Positions 10,273 to 20,687 of a stretch of 34,896 nt of DNA are shown here, in pieces. The notes beneath the pieces were generated by a model. The model saw only the letters and a list, made by a program, of their open reading frames with translations, made no database searches and was not told where the DNA came from. The stretch comes from Gammaproteobacteria bacterium. GTDB taxonomy: Bacteria; Pseudomonadota; Gammaproteobacteria; Steroidobacterales; Steroidobacteraceae. The stretch is from contig JAGWMP010000004.1 in the NCBI GenBank assembly GCA_028871705.1, forward strand, positions 1-34,896, in the 5' to 3' direction. Position 1 is the first letter of the stretch. Every line of letters starts with the position of its first letter. The position numbers and the translations under genes are program-made.

Positions 10273-11636
10273 GGCCCCTCCCGGGTTCCGGTCACGCGCG
10301 CGATGAGTGTGCCGCGCGCGAGGCGCGCCTCGATCGTCTCGCCGGGCGCGACGGCGGCAGCGTCGCTGACCAGCGAGCCGTCGGCGCGCGTGACGATCGC
10401 GAAACCGCGCGCGAGCGTCGCGAGCGGGCTCACTGAGTTGAGCGCGCGCTGCGCGAGCGCGAGCCGCTGCGCGGCCTCGTTCACGCGGCGGGCAGCCGCG
10501 TGCCGCAGGCGCAAAGTCAGGTCCTGCTCGCGCGCACGCTGCGCGTGCAGCAGCCGGTCGGGGGAGCGGCGCACCAGCCGCCCACGCAGCTGCGCGAGGG
10601 CGAGCTGCTCGCGCTGCACGCGGGCGCGCACGGCGCCCGCGAGGCGCCGTGCGAGGTCGTCGAGCCGCTGCGTTTGCTGCTCGAGCCGCACTCCGGGATG
10701 CACCAGAGCGAGCCGGCCCCGCGCGCCATCGAGGCGCGCGCCGATCGCGCGCAGCTCCCGGCGCATGGACACGGCCAAGCGCTCGGCGGTGCGCCGCACC
10801 GCCTCGAGGCACGCGCGGCGGTCGGGCACGACCAGCTCGGCGGCCGCCGAGGGCGTCGGCGCGCGCACGTCCGCGACGAAGTCGGCGATGGTGAAGTCGA
10901 CCTCGTGTCCGACCGCCGAGATCACCGGCAGCGGGCTCGCCGCGATGACGCGCGCCAGGCGCTCGTCGTTGAACGCCCACAGATCCTCGAGCGAGCCGCC
11001 GCCGCGCGCCAGGATCAGCACCTCGCATTCGGCGCGGGCGCCGGCGGTCTCGAGGGCGGCGATCAGGGCCGGCACCGCCGCCGCACCCTGCACGGCGCTC
11101 GGGTAGATGAGCACGGCGGCCGGCGGGAAGCGCCGCGCGAGGATCTCGAGGATGTCGTGCAGCGCCGCGCCCGAGGTCGAGGTGACGACGCCGATGCGGC
11201 GCGGGAAAGGCGGCAGCGCGCGCTTGCGCTCGCGCGCGAACAGGCCCTCGGCCGCGAGACGGGCCTTGAGGCGCTCGAACTCGCGCTTGAGGGCGCCCTC
11301 CCCGGCTTCCTCCAGGTGCTCGACGATCAGCTGATAGTCCCCGCGCGCCTCGTAGACGCTGATGCGGCCGCGCAGCAGCAGGTGCGCGCCCTCGCGGGGC
11401 GTGAAGCCGACGAGCGAATTCTTCAGGCGGAACATGGCGCAGCGCAGCTGCGCGTCGCGGTCCTTGAGGGAGAAGTACCAGTGGCCGGAAGCCGGCTGGG
11501 AGAAGTTCGAGAGCTCCCCCTCCACCCAGACCACCCCGAGGCCGCGATCGAGCACGGCGCGCACCTCGCGGTTGAGGCGCGTGACGCTATAGACGTCGCG
11601 TGCCGGGGCGGCGCGCTCCTCGATCCGAATGGCCAT
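10269..11636 (-). CDS. xseA: Exodeoxyribonuclease VII large subunit
   Basis: [95 protein letters not shown]. Confidence 0.96.
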   Translation of the reverse strand: MAIRIEERAAPARDVYSVTRLNREVRAVLDRGLGVVWVEGELSNFSQPASGHWYFSLKDRDAQLRCAMFRLKNSLVGFTPREGAHLLLRGRISVYEARGDYQLIVEHLEEAGEGALKREFERLKARLAAEGLFARERKRALPPFPRRIGVVTSTSGAALHDILEILARRFPPAAVLIYPSAVQGAAAVPALIAALETAGARAECEVLILARGGGSLEDLWAFNDERLARVIAASPLPVISAVGHEVDFTIADFVADVRAPTPSAAAELVVPDRRACLEAVRRTAERLAVSMRRELRAIGARLDGARGRLALVHPGVRLEQQTQRLDDLARRLAGAVRARVQREQLALAQLRGRLVRRSPDRLLHAQRAREQDLTLRLRHAAARRVNEAAQRLALAQRALNSVSPLATLARGFAIVTRADGSLVSDAAAVAPGETIEARLARGTLIARVTGTREGP

Positions 11637-11655
11637 GCGGCACCTTAGCATGAGG

Positions 11656-11684
11656 TTTACCGACGGCGCCGCGCCGCCTATAAT
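11656..11684 (+). promoter_or_regulatory. Candidate sigma-70 promoter for guaB (-35 TTTACC, 17-bp spacer, -10 TATAAT)
   Basis: TTTACC at 11656-11661, TATAAT at 11679-11684; ATG of guaB at 11690. Confidence 0.6.
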
Positions 11685-11689
11685 TACGC

Positions 11690-13156
11690 ATGCGCATCCT
11701 CGAAGAAGCTCTCACCTTCGACGACGTCCTCCTGGTTCCGGCCTACTCGGAAATTCTGCCCCGCGAGGTCGACCTTTCCACGCGGCTCACCCGCCGCATC
11801 CGCCTCAACGTGCCGCTGCTGTCCGCCGCCATGGACACGGTCACCGAGGCGCGCCTCGCGATCACCATCGCGCAGGAGGGCGGGATGGGCGTCATCCACA
11901 AGAGCATGACGATCGAGGCCCAGGCGCGCGAGGTCGGCCGGGTGAAGAAGTTCGAGAGCGGCGTGATCAAGGACCCGATCACCGTCTCGCCCAACATGAC
12001 CATCCGCGAGGTGCTCGACCTGACGCGCGCCCGCGGCATCTCCGGCGTCCCCGTGGTGGTCGGGCGCAAGGCGGTCGGCATCGTGACGCACCGCGACCTG
12101 CGCTTCGAGGTCAAGCTGGATGCGCCCGTGTCCTCGGTGATGACCCCCAAGGAGCGGCTCGTCACGGTGCGCGAGGACGCCTCCAAGGAGCAGGTGCTCT
12201 CGCTGCTGCACAAGCACCGCATCGAGAAGCTCCTGGTCGTGAACGGCGAGCACGACCTCGTCGGCATGATCACCGTGAAGGATTTCCAGAAAGCCACCGA
12301 GTTCCCGCGCGCCTGCAAGGACGAGGGCGGGCGGCTGCGGGTCGGCGCGGCGGTCGGCACCACGCCCGACACGCTCGAGCGTGTCGCGGCGCTGCGCGAA
12401 GCGGGCGTCGATCTGGTGGTGGTCGATACGGCGCACGGGCATTCGCGCGGCGTCATCGAGACGGTGGGCCGCATCAAGGCGATGTGGCCCGACGCGCAGG
12501 TGATCGCCGGCAACATCGCCACCGCCGAGGCCGCGCGCGCGCTCGCCGATGCCGGCGCCGACGCGGTCAAGGTCGGCATCGGTCCGGGCTCGATCTGCAC
12601 CACGCGGATCGTCGCCGGGGTGGGTGTGCCGCAGATCTCCGCGGTGGCCAATGTCGCGGACGCGCTGCGGACCGCGGACGTGCCGGTGATCTCCGACGGC
12701 GGTATCCGCTTCTCGGGCGACATCGCCAAGGCGATCGCGGCGGGCGCGGATGCGGTCATGATCGGCGGCCTGTTCGCCGGCACCGAGGAGTCCCCCGGCG
12801 AGGTCGAGCTCTACCAGGGCGCCTCCTACAAGTCCTACCGCGGCATGGGCTCGCTCGGGGCGATGGCCGAGCGCCACGGCTCGGCCGATCGCTACTTCCA
12901 GGACGCCGCCACCGAGCTGCAGAAGCTCGTGCCCGAGGGCGTCGAGGGGCGCGTGCCCTACAAGGGCAGCATCGTCACCATCCTGCAGCAGCTCTCCGGC
13001 GGGCTGCGCGCGGCCATGGGCTACACCGGCAGCCGCAGCATCGCCGAGATGCGCACGCGTCCGGTATTCGTGCGCATCACCAACGCCGGCGTGCGCGAGA
13101 GTCACGTCCACGACGTGAGCATCACCAAGGAAGCGCCCAACTACCGGGTGTCGTGA
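11690..13156 (+). CDS. guaB: IMP dehydrogenase
   Basis: [20 protein letters not shown]-domain region, [46 protein letters not shown]. Confidence 0.98.
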   Translation: MRILEEALTFDDVLLVPAYSEILPREVDLSTRLTRRIRLNVPLLSAAMDTVTEARLAITIAQEGGMGVIHKSMTIEAQAREVGRVKKFESGVIKDPITVSPNMTIREVLDLTRARGISGVPVVVGRKAVGIVTHRDLRFEVKLDAPVSSVMTPKERLVTVREDASKEQVLSLLHKHRIEKLLVVNGEHDLVGMITVKDFQKATEFPRACKDEGGRLRVGAAVGTTPDTLERVAALREAGVDLVVVDTAHGHSRGVIETVGRIKAMWPDAQVIAGNIATAEAARALADAGADAVKVGIGPGSICTTRIVAGVGVPQISAVANVADALRTADVPVISDGGIRFSGDIAKAIAAGADAVMIGGLFAGTEESPGEVELYQGASYKSYRGMGSLGAMAERHGSADRYFQDAATELQKLVPEGVEGRVPYKGSIVTILQQLSGGLRAAMGYTGSRSIAEMRTRPVFVRITNAGVRESHVHDVSITKEAPNYRVS

Positions 13157-13170
13157 CGGCTGCAAGACCC

Positions 13171-14823
<1,653 letters not shown>

Positions 14824-14903
14824 TAAGTAAGCGCGGGGATTCTTGCAGGTAGTGAACTTCCACTTCGGCATCCAATCAGCAGCGCACTTTCGAGGCACAT
14901 ATC

Positions 14904-15233
14904 ATGCGTGAGTCATCGAGATCCAATCGACCCCGAAATGTCATTGCGACGCTGTTGGCTTCGAGTGCATTGGCATTTTGCACGTTCGCGATGGCATACA
15001 GCGGCGAAGAACTTGCGAAGGACGCGAAGATAGGTATCCAGTCGGCTCGCGACATCGCTCTGAAGGTGCATCCAGGCAAGATCACCGATGAAGAGCTCGA
15101 GAAGGAGAAGGGCGGCAGTGGCCTGCGCTATTCATTCGATATCAAAGTTGGCTCTAAGACGTACGAGGTCGGCGTCGATGCCGTGACCGGCAAGGTGCTG
15201 GAGAACAAGCGAGAGGGAAAGCATCCGGATTGA
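14904..15233 (+). CDS. PepSY-domain secreted/periplasmic protein
   Basis: 109 aa; signal-peptide-like N-terminus; YSFDIKVGSKTYEVGVDAVTGKVLENK typical of PepSY. Confidence 0.7.
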   Translation: MRESSRSNRPRNVIATLLASSALAFCTFAMAYSGEELAKDAKIGIQSARDIALKVHPGKITDEELEKEKGGSGLRYSFDIKVGSKTYEVGVDAVTGKVLENKREGKHPD

Positions 15234-15295
15234 AATGCGATCTGGCTGGCGGGTTGCAATGCGAGTGCACGGCACGAGGATCCGCTCTCGCTTGA

Positions 15296-15772
15296 TTATG
15301 GATGACGTAGTTTTGTAGCGGCGATGTCCAGTACCGCGAATGCGGCAGCAATCATTAGGATTTCGAGGAGTCCGAGTCCCAGTGGGCGCTGCATGGTGAG
15401 CAGCGGCAACAGCGATTCCGGGATCTGATCGATCCCCGGTAGTTCAGCGCCGGGCGGGCGCCGCAGGCGGCGCTTGAGAAAACTTGACGATGCGTCCCCA
15501 AGAATTGCCAGAGCTCCGAAGGCCGCACCCAGTGCGAGCCCGAGCCCGAAGAGTTGCGCCGCCAGGGCGCACGCAACGACAGCAGCAATCAGGCCACGCC
15601 ACGTCTTGTGGCTGCCAAGGAGCCGTGTTCCATCTTGCATTGTCTTGCCAAGATCCAGCGGTGTCGTCCAGTGTTTGTGAAAGATGTGCGCCGCAGCCCA
15701 GGGCGCCGTGTTCGCAATGACAACCAGCAGCAGAGGAATGAATAACTGCCGCACAAGCGGCTCCAATGGCAT
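15296..15772 (-). CDS. CDP-archaeol synthase / CDP-diglyceride synthetase-like family (DUF46) membrane protein
   Basis: 158 aa; NTAPWAAAHIF..PLDLGKTMQDGTRLLGSHKTWRGLIAAVV, GDASSSFLKRRLRRPPGAELPGIDQIPESLLPLL typical of the CarS-like family. Confidence 0.75.
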   Translation of the reverse strand: MPLEPLVRQLFIPLLLVVIANTAPWAAAHIFHKHWTTPLDLGKTMQDGTRLLGSHKTWRGLIAAVVACALAAQLFGLGLALGAAFGALAILGDASSSFLKRRLRRPPGAELPGIDQIPESLLPLLTMQRPLGLGLLEILMIAAAFAVLDIAATKLRHP

Positions 15773-15952
15773 TTTGCAGTCGCTTGCAATCAGACCGGCT
15801 TAGGATTGCTCCGTCCAAAATTCTAGAGCTGGTCGAGAATCGCGCCAGGCATGCTCCGGGGTACTCGACGCGACGCAGCACGTGGACCATAGAGTAGCTC
15901 GACCAGGCCGGCCCGGGCGAGCATTTGCGAATTCTAAGCCGCTCCCGAGATA

Positions 15953-15989
15953 CCTTGAATATTGAGCGGTTATCGCTCATTATGCAAGG
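15953..15989. repeat. 37-bp imperfect palindrome upstream of the DUF4143 ATPase gene
   Basis: CCTTG AATAT TGAGCG gttat CGCTCA TTATG CAAGG: 16-bp arms with 14 of 16 matches around a 5-nt centre. Confidence 0.8.
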
Positions 15990-15990
15990 C

Positions 15991-17130
15991 ATGATTATAC
16001 GACGCCAGCTCTTGGCCAGGCTGCGCGCTGGCCTAAGAACGAGTCCTGCGGTGGCGCTGCTCGGTCCCCGTCAGTGCGGCAAGACCACACTCGCGCGGCA
16101 GCTTGCTGGTAGCTCGAACAGCACATACTTCGATCTGGAAAACCCTGTTGATCTGGCTCGGCTGTCCGAGCCCCTGACGGCGCTGGAATCGTTGCGCGGG
16201 TTGATCGTGATTGATGAGGTGCAGCGTCATCCAGATCTCTTCCCGATACTCAGGGTATTGTTGGACCGCAAGCCGATTCGAGCGCGTTTTCTCATTCTTG
16301 GCAGCGCATCGCCGGAATTACTAGGCCAGAGTTCTGAAACCCTGGCGGGTCGGATAGCCAATGTCGAGATGACCGGATTTACGCTTGAAGAGCTCGACCA
16401 CCCGGATCTCAATCGATTGTGGTTGCGCGGCGGTTTTCCGCGCTCGTTCCTGGCCGGCACGGAAGCTGCGAGTACCGCGTGGCGCGAGGATTTCATCCGC
16501 ACGTTCCTGGAGCGCGATTTGGCTCAGCTCGGGATGAGAGTGCCTTCGGGCACGATGCGCAGGTTTTGGACCATGAGTGCGCACTGCTCCGGTGGCATAT
16601 GGAATAGTTCGCAGATTGGCCGTTCCCTGGGCGAGGCTCATACCACCGTCAGGCGCCACCTTGATGCTCTATCCGGCGCGCTTGTGGTGCGCGTGCTCGA
16701 GCCTTGGTACGAGAACGTCGGTAAACGGTTAGTAAAATCCCCGAAGGTTTACATTCGGGATTCCGGGCTTCTGCATACGTTGCTCGGAATAGGCGATCGC
16801 CGGCAACTAGAAGGGCATCCCGTCGTCGGCGGGTCATGGGAGGGGTTCATCATCGAGCAGCTTCTCGCTCAGTTGCCCAAGACCAAAGCCTATTACTGGC
16901 GAACGCAGGCCGGCGCAGAGCTCGATCTGCTGCTGTTCTTGAAGGGGCGGCGTATTGGAATTGAGATCAAGCGGGCTGATGCGCCGAAGATGACGCCGTC
17001 GATGGGTTCAGCGCTCGAAGATCTTGAACTACATCAGCTGCTGGTAGTTTACCCAGGCTCGGTACGTTATGCGCTCCATCCTAAGGTTGAAGTGATGTCG
17101 CTGTCGCAATGCATGGCCGAACTGGCTTGA
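15991..17130 (+). CDS. AAA ATPase with C-terminal DUF4143 domain
   Basis: Walker A LLGPRQCGKTTLARQLA, Walker B LIVIDEVQ, LRGGFPRSFL, SPKVYIRDSGLLHTLLG, YYWRTQAGAELDLLLFLKGRRIGIEIK. Confidence 0.85.
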   Translation: MIIRRQLLARLRAGLRTSPAVALLGPRQCGKTTLARQLAGSSNSTYFDLENPVDLARLSEPLTALESLRGLIVIDEVQRHPDLFPILRVLLDRKPIRARFLILGSASPELLGQSSETLAGRIANVEMTGFTLEELDHPDLNRLWLRGGFPRSFLAGTEAASTAWREDFIRTFLERDLAQLGMRVPSGTMRRFWTMSAHCSGGIWNSSQIGRSLGEAHTTVRRHLDALSGALVVRVLEPWYENVGKRLVKSPKVYIRDSGLLHTLLGIGDRRQLEGHPVVGGSWEGFIIEQLLAQLPKTKAYYWRTQAGAELDLLLFLKGRRIGIEIKRADAPKMTPSMGSALEDLELHQLLVVYPGSVRYALHPKVEVMSLSQCMAELA

Positions 17131-17141
17131 CGACGCCAAAA

Positions 17142-17285
17142 TCAATCGTGAGCGAAAATGCCCTGGTAACTGAGGAAGTCCCGGGTCTGACTCGCATCCA
17201 CCGGGATTTCGTTGCGGCCCCAGCCGCCACAGCCGGCAATGACGATTCCCGCAATCAGCAGCAGGCCGCACTTGTGGACGGGCAT
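17142..17285 (-). CDS. Small putative lipoprotein (47 aa)
   Basis: MPVHKCGLLLIAGIVIAGCGGWGRNEIPVDASQTRDFLSYQGIFAHD; lipobox-like VIAGC. Start at ATG 17285 within ORF 17142..17432. Confidence 0.5.
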   Translation of the reverse strand: MPVHKCGLLLIAGIVIAGCGGWGRNEIPVDASQTRDFLSYQGIFAHD

Positions 17286-17325
17286 GATCGCCTCCTGCTG
17301 CTGCCTGCCAAAGACCGCTGCCGCG

Positions 17326-17571
17326 CTACTTCGTGGAATAACCGGCCAGTTCATTCCTGCACTCGGCACTGTTCGCGTCGGCTGAACACAACTGCGGGAT
17401 TCGCTCGCAATCGGGCGCTTTGAGCAGGCCACTCGGGTCCTGCGTCATCGCGGCTGCGAGCCTCTTGCAGCCCTCATAGGTCTGCTGCCAGTTGCTCGCG
17501 CGGCCGCAGCCCGCAATCGGGGAGACGACGAGCAATGCGCCCAGCATCGCCGGCAAAATCTCTTTCCGCAC
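17326..17571 (-). CDS. Small Cys-rich putative lipoprotein (81 aa)
   Basis: MRKEILPAMLGALLVVSPIAGCGRASNWQQTYEGCKRL...; lipobox-like PIAGC and four further Cys. Confidence 0.55.
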   Translation of the reverse strand: MRKEILPAMLGALLVVSPIAGCGRASNWQQTYEGCKRLAAAMTQDPSGLLKAPDCERIPQLCSADANSAECRNELAGYSTK

Positions 17572-17664
17572 GGATGCTCCTTGCCGGGGACCCGGGTGTG
17601 ATCAGTTGCGTGAGCAGATGTGTACTATAGAGTTGGTCAGCTTCGCCAGCTGGGAGCCGATTTC

Positions 17665-18405
17665 ATGGCAATGAGCGACCGGCCGCCGGCCAGCCCGCCT
17701 GCGGCCGATGGGGCTTGCAGGGCCTGCGGCCAGAGCATCCGCGGCGCCTGGTACCGGGTGAACGACGCGCCGGTGTGCGCGGCATGCACCGAGCGGCTGC
17801 AGCGCGAGCTGCCGCGGGACTCCCACCAGGCTTTCGTGCGCGGACTGCTGTTCGGCGTCGGCGCCGCCGTGATCGGCTTCATCCTCTACGTGGGCTTCGC
17901 GATCGCGACCGGGCTCGTGATCGGCTACGTGTCGCTCGCGGTCGGCTATCTGGTCGGCAAGGGGATCTCGCTCGGCTCACGCGGTGTCGGCGGCCGCCGC
18001 TATCAGATCGCCGCGCTCGTGCTCACCTACATGGCGGTGTCGCTCGCGGCGGTTCCGATCGCCATCTCGGTGCACATGAAGCACAAGCGCGCGGCACAGA
18101 CCACGCAGCTCATCGGCGCACCGGCTGCGCCGCTCACCTCCGAGGCGCCAACGCCGCAAGCGGCCGCGGCGCCCTCCCCGGCCCCCGCCCCCGCGGCCGC
18201 GGCGCCACCGGCGATGAGCTTCGCCCGGGCGCTCGGCACGCTGACGCTGCTCGGGCTCGCCTCGCCATTCCTCGAGCTCGCCGATCCGGTGCACGGCATC
18301 ATCGGACTGATCATCCTGCTCGTCGGGCTGCGCATCGCCTGGCGGCTCACGTCCCCGCGGCGGCTGGAGATCTCCGGACCCATCGCCGAGGCGCAATCCG
18401 CGTGA
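17665..18405 (+). CDS. Zinc-ribbon membrane protein of unknown function
   Basis: N-terminal CRACGQSIRGAWYRVNDAPVCAAC ribbon, several hydrophobic segments, Ala/Pro-rich linker. ATG 17665 chosen. Confidence 0.65.
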   Translation: MAMSDRPPASPPAADGACRACGQSIRGAWYRVNDAPVCAACTERLQRELPRDSHQAFVRGLLFGVGAAVIGFILYVGFAIATGLVIGYVSLAVGYLVGKGISLGSRGVGGRRYQIAALVLTYMAVSLAAVPIAISVHMKHKRAAQTTQLIGAPAAPLTSEAPTPQAAAAPSPAPAPAAAAPPAMSFARALGTLTLLGLASPFLELADPVHGIIGLIILLVGLRIAWRLTSPRRLEISGPIAEAQSA

Positions 18406-19439
18406 CGACCCGGCGCGAGTTCCTCAGGACCGGCGCGGTGGCGGCGGGTGCCACCGCCGCCGCATCCGCGGCCAGTGCCGCGAGCGAGCAGACTTCCATG
18501 GCGCACAAGTACCACGGTCCCCACGAGATGCCGACCGGCGTGACGCTGCTCGCGCTGCGCAACGCCGACGGCAGCGAGACCCTCGGCGCCAAGCTCGGCG
18601 AAGACTCGGTCCTCGACGTGCGCCAGGCGTCGCGCCTCCTCGGCATGCACGCGCCGCTCACCATGGAGGAGCTGCTGCGCGAGGGCAACGCGCGCGGGCT
18701 CAACGAGCTCATCGCCGCCGCGCGGACCTCGCAGCGCGACGCGCCCGCCCTGGTGCAGGAGTCCGCCGTCACCTTCGGCCGCCTCTTCACCAATCCCGGC
18801 AAGATCGTCTGCATCGGCCTCAACTACCGCGCCCATGCGGCCGAGACCCATCTCACGCTCCCGAGCGTCCCGATCCTCTTCAACAAGTACAACAACGCGC
18901 TCGCCGCACACAACTGCACGATCACGCTGCCGCCGCGTGAGGTGTCGTACAAGTTCGACTACGAGACGGAGCTGCTGATCGTCATGGGCAGGAGCGCCCG
19001 CAACGTGCCCGAGTCGCAGGCGCTCGACTACGTGGCCGGCTACTGCACGGCGCACGACTTCTCGGCGCGCGACCTGCAGCTCGAGACCCCGAGCGTGCAG
19101 TGGATGATCGGCAAGACGCTCGATAACTTCGGGCCCATCGGCCCGTACTTCGTGTCCGCGGATCGCGTCGGCGATCCCAACAACCTCGACCTCGAGACCT
19201 ACGTGAACGGCGAGCGGCGCCAGTCCTCCAACACCCGCAACATGATCTTCAATCCGCAGAAGCTGATCGCCTACATCAGCCGCATGTGGACCCTCGAGCC
19301 CGGCGACCTCATCTGGTCCGGGACGCCGGAGGGCGTGATCCTCGGCATGCCGAAGGACCGGCAGGTGTGGCTCAAAGCCGGTGATGAGATCGTCAGCACC
19401 ATCGAGAAGCTCGGCACGCTGCGCTTCCGCCTGGCCTGA
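18402..19439 (+). CDS. Fumarylacetoacetate hydrolase (FAH) family protein with Tat-like signal
   Basis: GTG start 18402, 4-nt overlap with previous gene; TTRREFLRTGAVAAGATAAASAASAA; FAH motifs GLNYRAHAAE, FDYETELLIVMG, GYCTAHDFSARDLQ, LEPGDLIWSGTPEGV. Confidence 0.85.
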   Translation: MTTRREFLRTGAVAAGATAAASAASAASEQTSMAHKYHGPHEMPTGVTLLALRNADGSETLGAKLGEDSVLDVRQASRLLGMHAPLTMEELLREGNARGLNELIAAARTSQRDAPALVQESAVTFGRLFTNPGKIVCIGLNYRAHAAETHLTLPSVPILFNKYNNALAAHNCTITLPPREVSYKFDYETELLIVMGRSARNVPESQALDYVAGYCTAHDFSARDLQLETPSVQWMIGKTLDNFGPIGPYFVSADRVGDPNNLDLETYVNGERRQSSNTRNMIFNPQKLIAYISRMWTLEPGDLIWSGTPEGVILGMPKDRQVWLKAGDEIVSTIEKLGTLRFRLA

Positions 19440-19580
19440 GGCGTCCGCGGCGTGCGTGCCACGCCCGCGCGCATTACATTCGCTTCACGCGGTCACCCGC
19501 TTTGAAACTGTGACGTTGTGTGTTCCATGCGGCTCGCGCGCCTGCGTAGGCTGCCTCACCACCAACATCAGGGCTGGTTT

Positions 19581-20657
19581 ATGTTCAAAGCGTCGCCGCG
19601 TCTCGAGATCCAACTCGCCCCTCTCGCCGCTCTCGCGCTCGTGTGCGCGGCGACCCAGCTCACGGGTTGCGTGGTGCGCGTCGCGGCGCCGGCGCCGGCG
19701 CCGCCCCCGGTATACGTCGCGCCAGCGCCCCCCGCTGCGGCGCCCGCCGAGGCCGCGCCGGCACCCGATGCCGATGCACAGGCCTATGAGCCGCCGCCGC
19801 CGTTGCCTGAATACGAGCAGCCCCCGGTCCCGGGACCCGGCTACCTCTGGACTCCCGGCTACTGGGCGTGGGCGCCTGCCGGCTACTACTGGGTGCCGGG
19901 CACCTGGGTGATGCCGCCGCGCGTAGGCGTGCTCTGGACCCCGGGCTACTGGGGCTTCGCCGGCGGCGTGTACGTGTTCCACGCCGGCTACTGGGGCCCG
20001 CACGTCGGCTTCTACGGCGGCGTCAACTACGGCTTCGGTTACAGCGGTGTCGGTTTCGTCGGCGGCCGCTGGGCCGGCGGCGCGTTCGCCTACAACCAGT
20101 CGGTCACCAACGTCAACGTGACCGTCGTCCACAACACCTACAACGAGACCGTGGTCAACAACGTCACCGTCAACCGCGTCAGCTACAACGGCGGCGCGGG
20201 CGGCACCGCGGTGGCCCCCACCGCGCAGGAGCGCGGCTACGCGCAGGAGCCGCACTTCGCCCCGACCGCCATGCAGCAGCAGCACGTGCAGCAGGCGGCC
20301 GCCAATCCGGCGCTGCTCGCCCATAACAACGGCGGACGCCCGGCAATCGCCGCCACCCCGCGGCCCGCGGCCTTCAATGCGCCGGGTGTCATCGGCGCGC
20401 ATGGCGCCAACGCCGCGGCCACCGCCATTGCCAATCGCGCGCCCGGCCGTAACTACGGCGGGCCAGGCGCCCCGAACGGCAACCGCAACCACGGAGCGCA
20501 GGGCGGCCGCACGCAGGCTGCGGGTAACTACGGCCGCCCGCAGCAGGCCGCCGCGGGCAAGCCGCAGGGACCGCGACCGCAGCAGCAGAAAGCTGCCCGG
20601 CCGAAGAAGACTCCGGCCGAGAACGGCCGCCGCGAGCCGCAGACGGCACAGCGCTAA
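19581..20657 (+). CDS. YXWGXW/WxPGxW-repeat lipoprotein
   Basis: Lipobox-like LTGC; GYLWTPGYWAWAPAGYYWVPGTWV and GVLWTPGYWGFAGGVYVFHAGYWGPHVGFYGG repeats; Asn/Val-rich segment; Ala/Gln/Asn/Gly-rich tail. Confidence 0.8.
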   Translation: MFKASPRLEIQLAPLAALALVCAATQLTGCVVRVAAPAPAPPPVYVAPAPPAAAPAEAAPAPDADAQAYEPPPPLPEYEQPPVPGPGYLWTPGYWAWAPAGYYWVPGTWVMPPRVGVLWTPGYWGFAGGVYVFHAGYWGPHVGFYGGVNYGFGYSGVGFVGGRWAGGAFAYNQSVTNVNVTVVHNTYNETVVNNVTVNRVSYNGGAGGTAVAPTAQERGYAQEPHFAPTAMQQQHVQQAAANPALLAHNNGGRPAIAATPRPAAFNAPGVIGAHGANAAATAIANRAPGRNYGGPGAPNGNRNHGAQGGRTQAAGNYGRPQQAAAGKPQGPRPQQQKAARPKKTPAENGRREPQTAQR

Positions 20658-20687
20658 GTCGAATCCCTGCCCGTTTCGTTTGGAGCG

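Noticed and set aside
11629-13170. 5' two-fifths of the 1064-aa plus-strand ORF ending in guaA
   Set aside because: This part is an out-of-frame reading of guaB; only 13171 (or 13216) onward is guaA.
15444-15992. 182-aa minus-strand ORF overlapping the CarS-like gene
   Set aside because: Out-of-frame with the convincing CarS-like protein; the upstream unique part (15773-15990) has no recognisable domain, though a decayed gene fragment cannot be ruled out.
17109-17423. 104-aa plus-strand ORF after the DUF4143 ATPase
   Set aside because: Opposite the better supported small lipoproteins; no domain, no clear start context.
14824-17640. attR-like copy of the guaA 3' end or an integrase
   Set aside because: Looked for repeats of ATCGAGTGGGAGTGA and for a tyrosine recombinase; neither was seen, so no mobile element is annotated.
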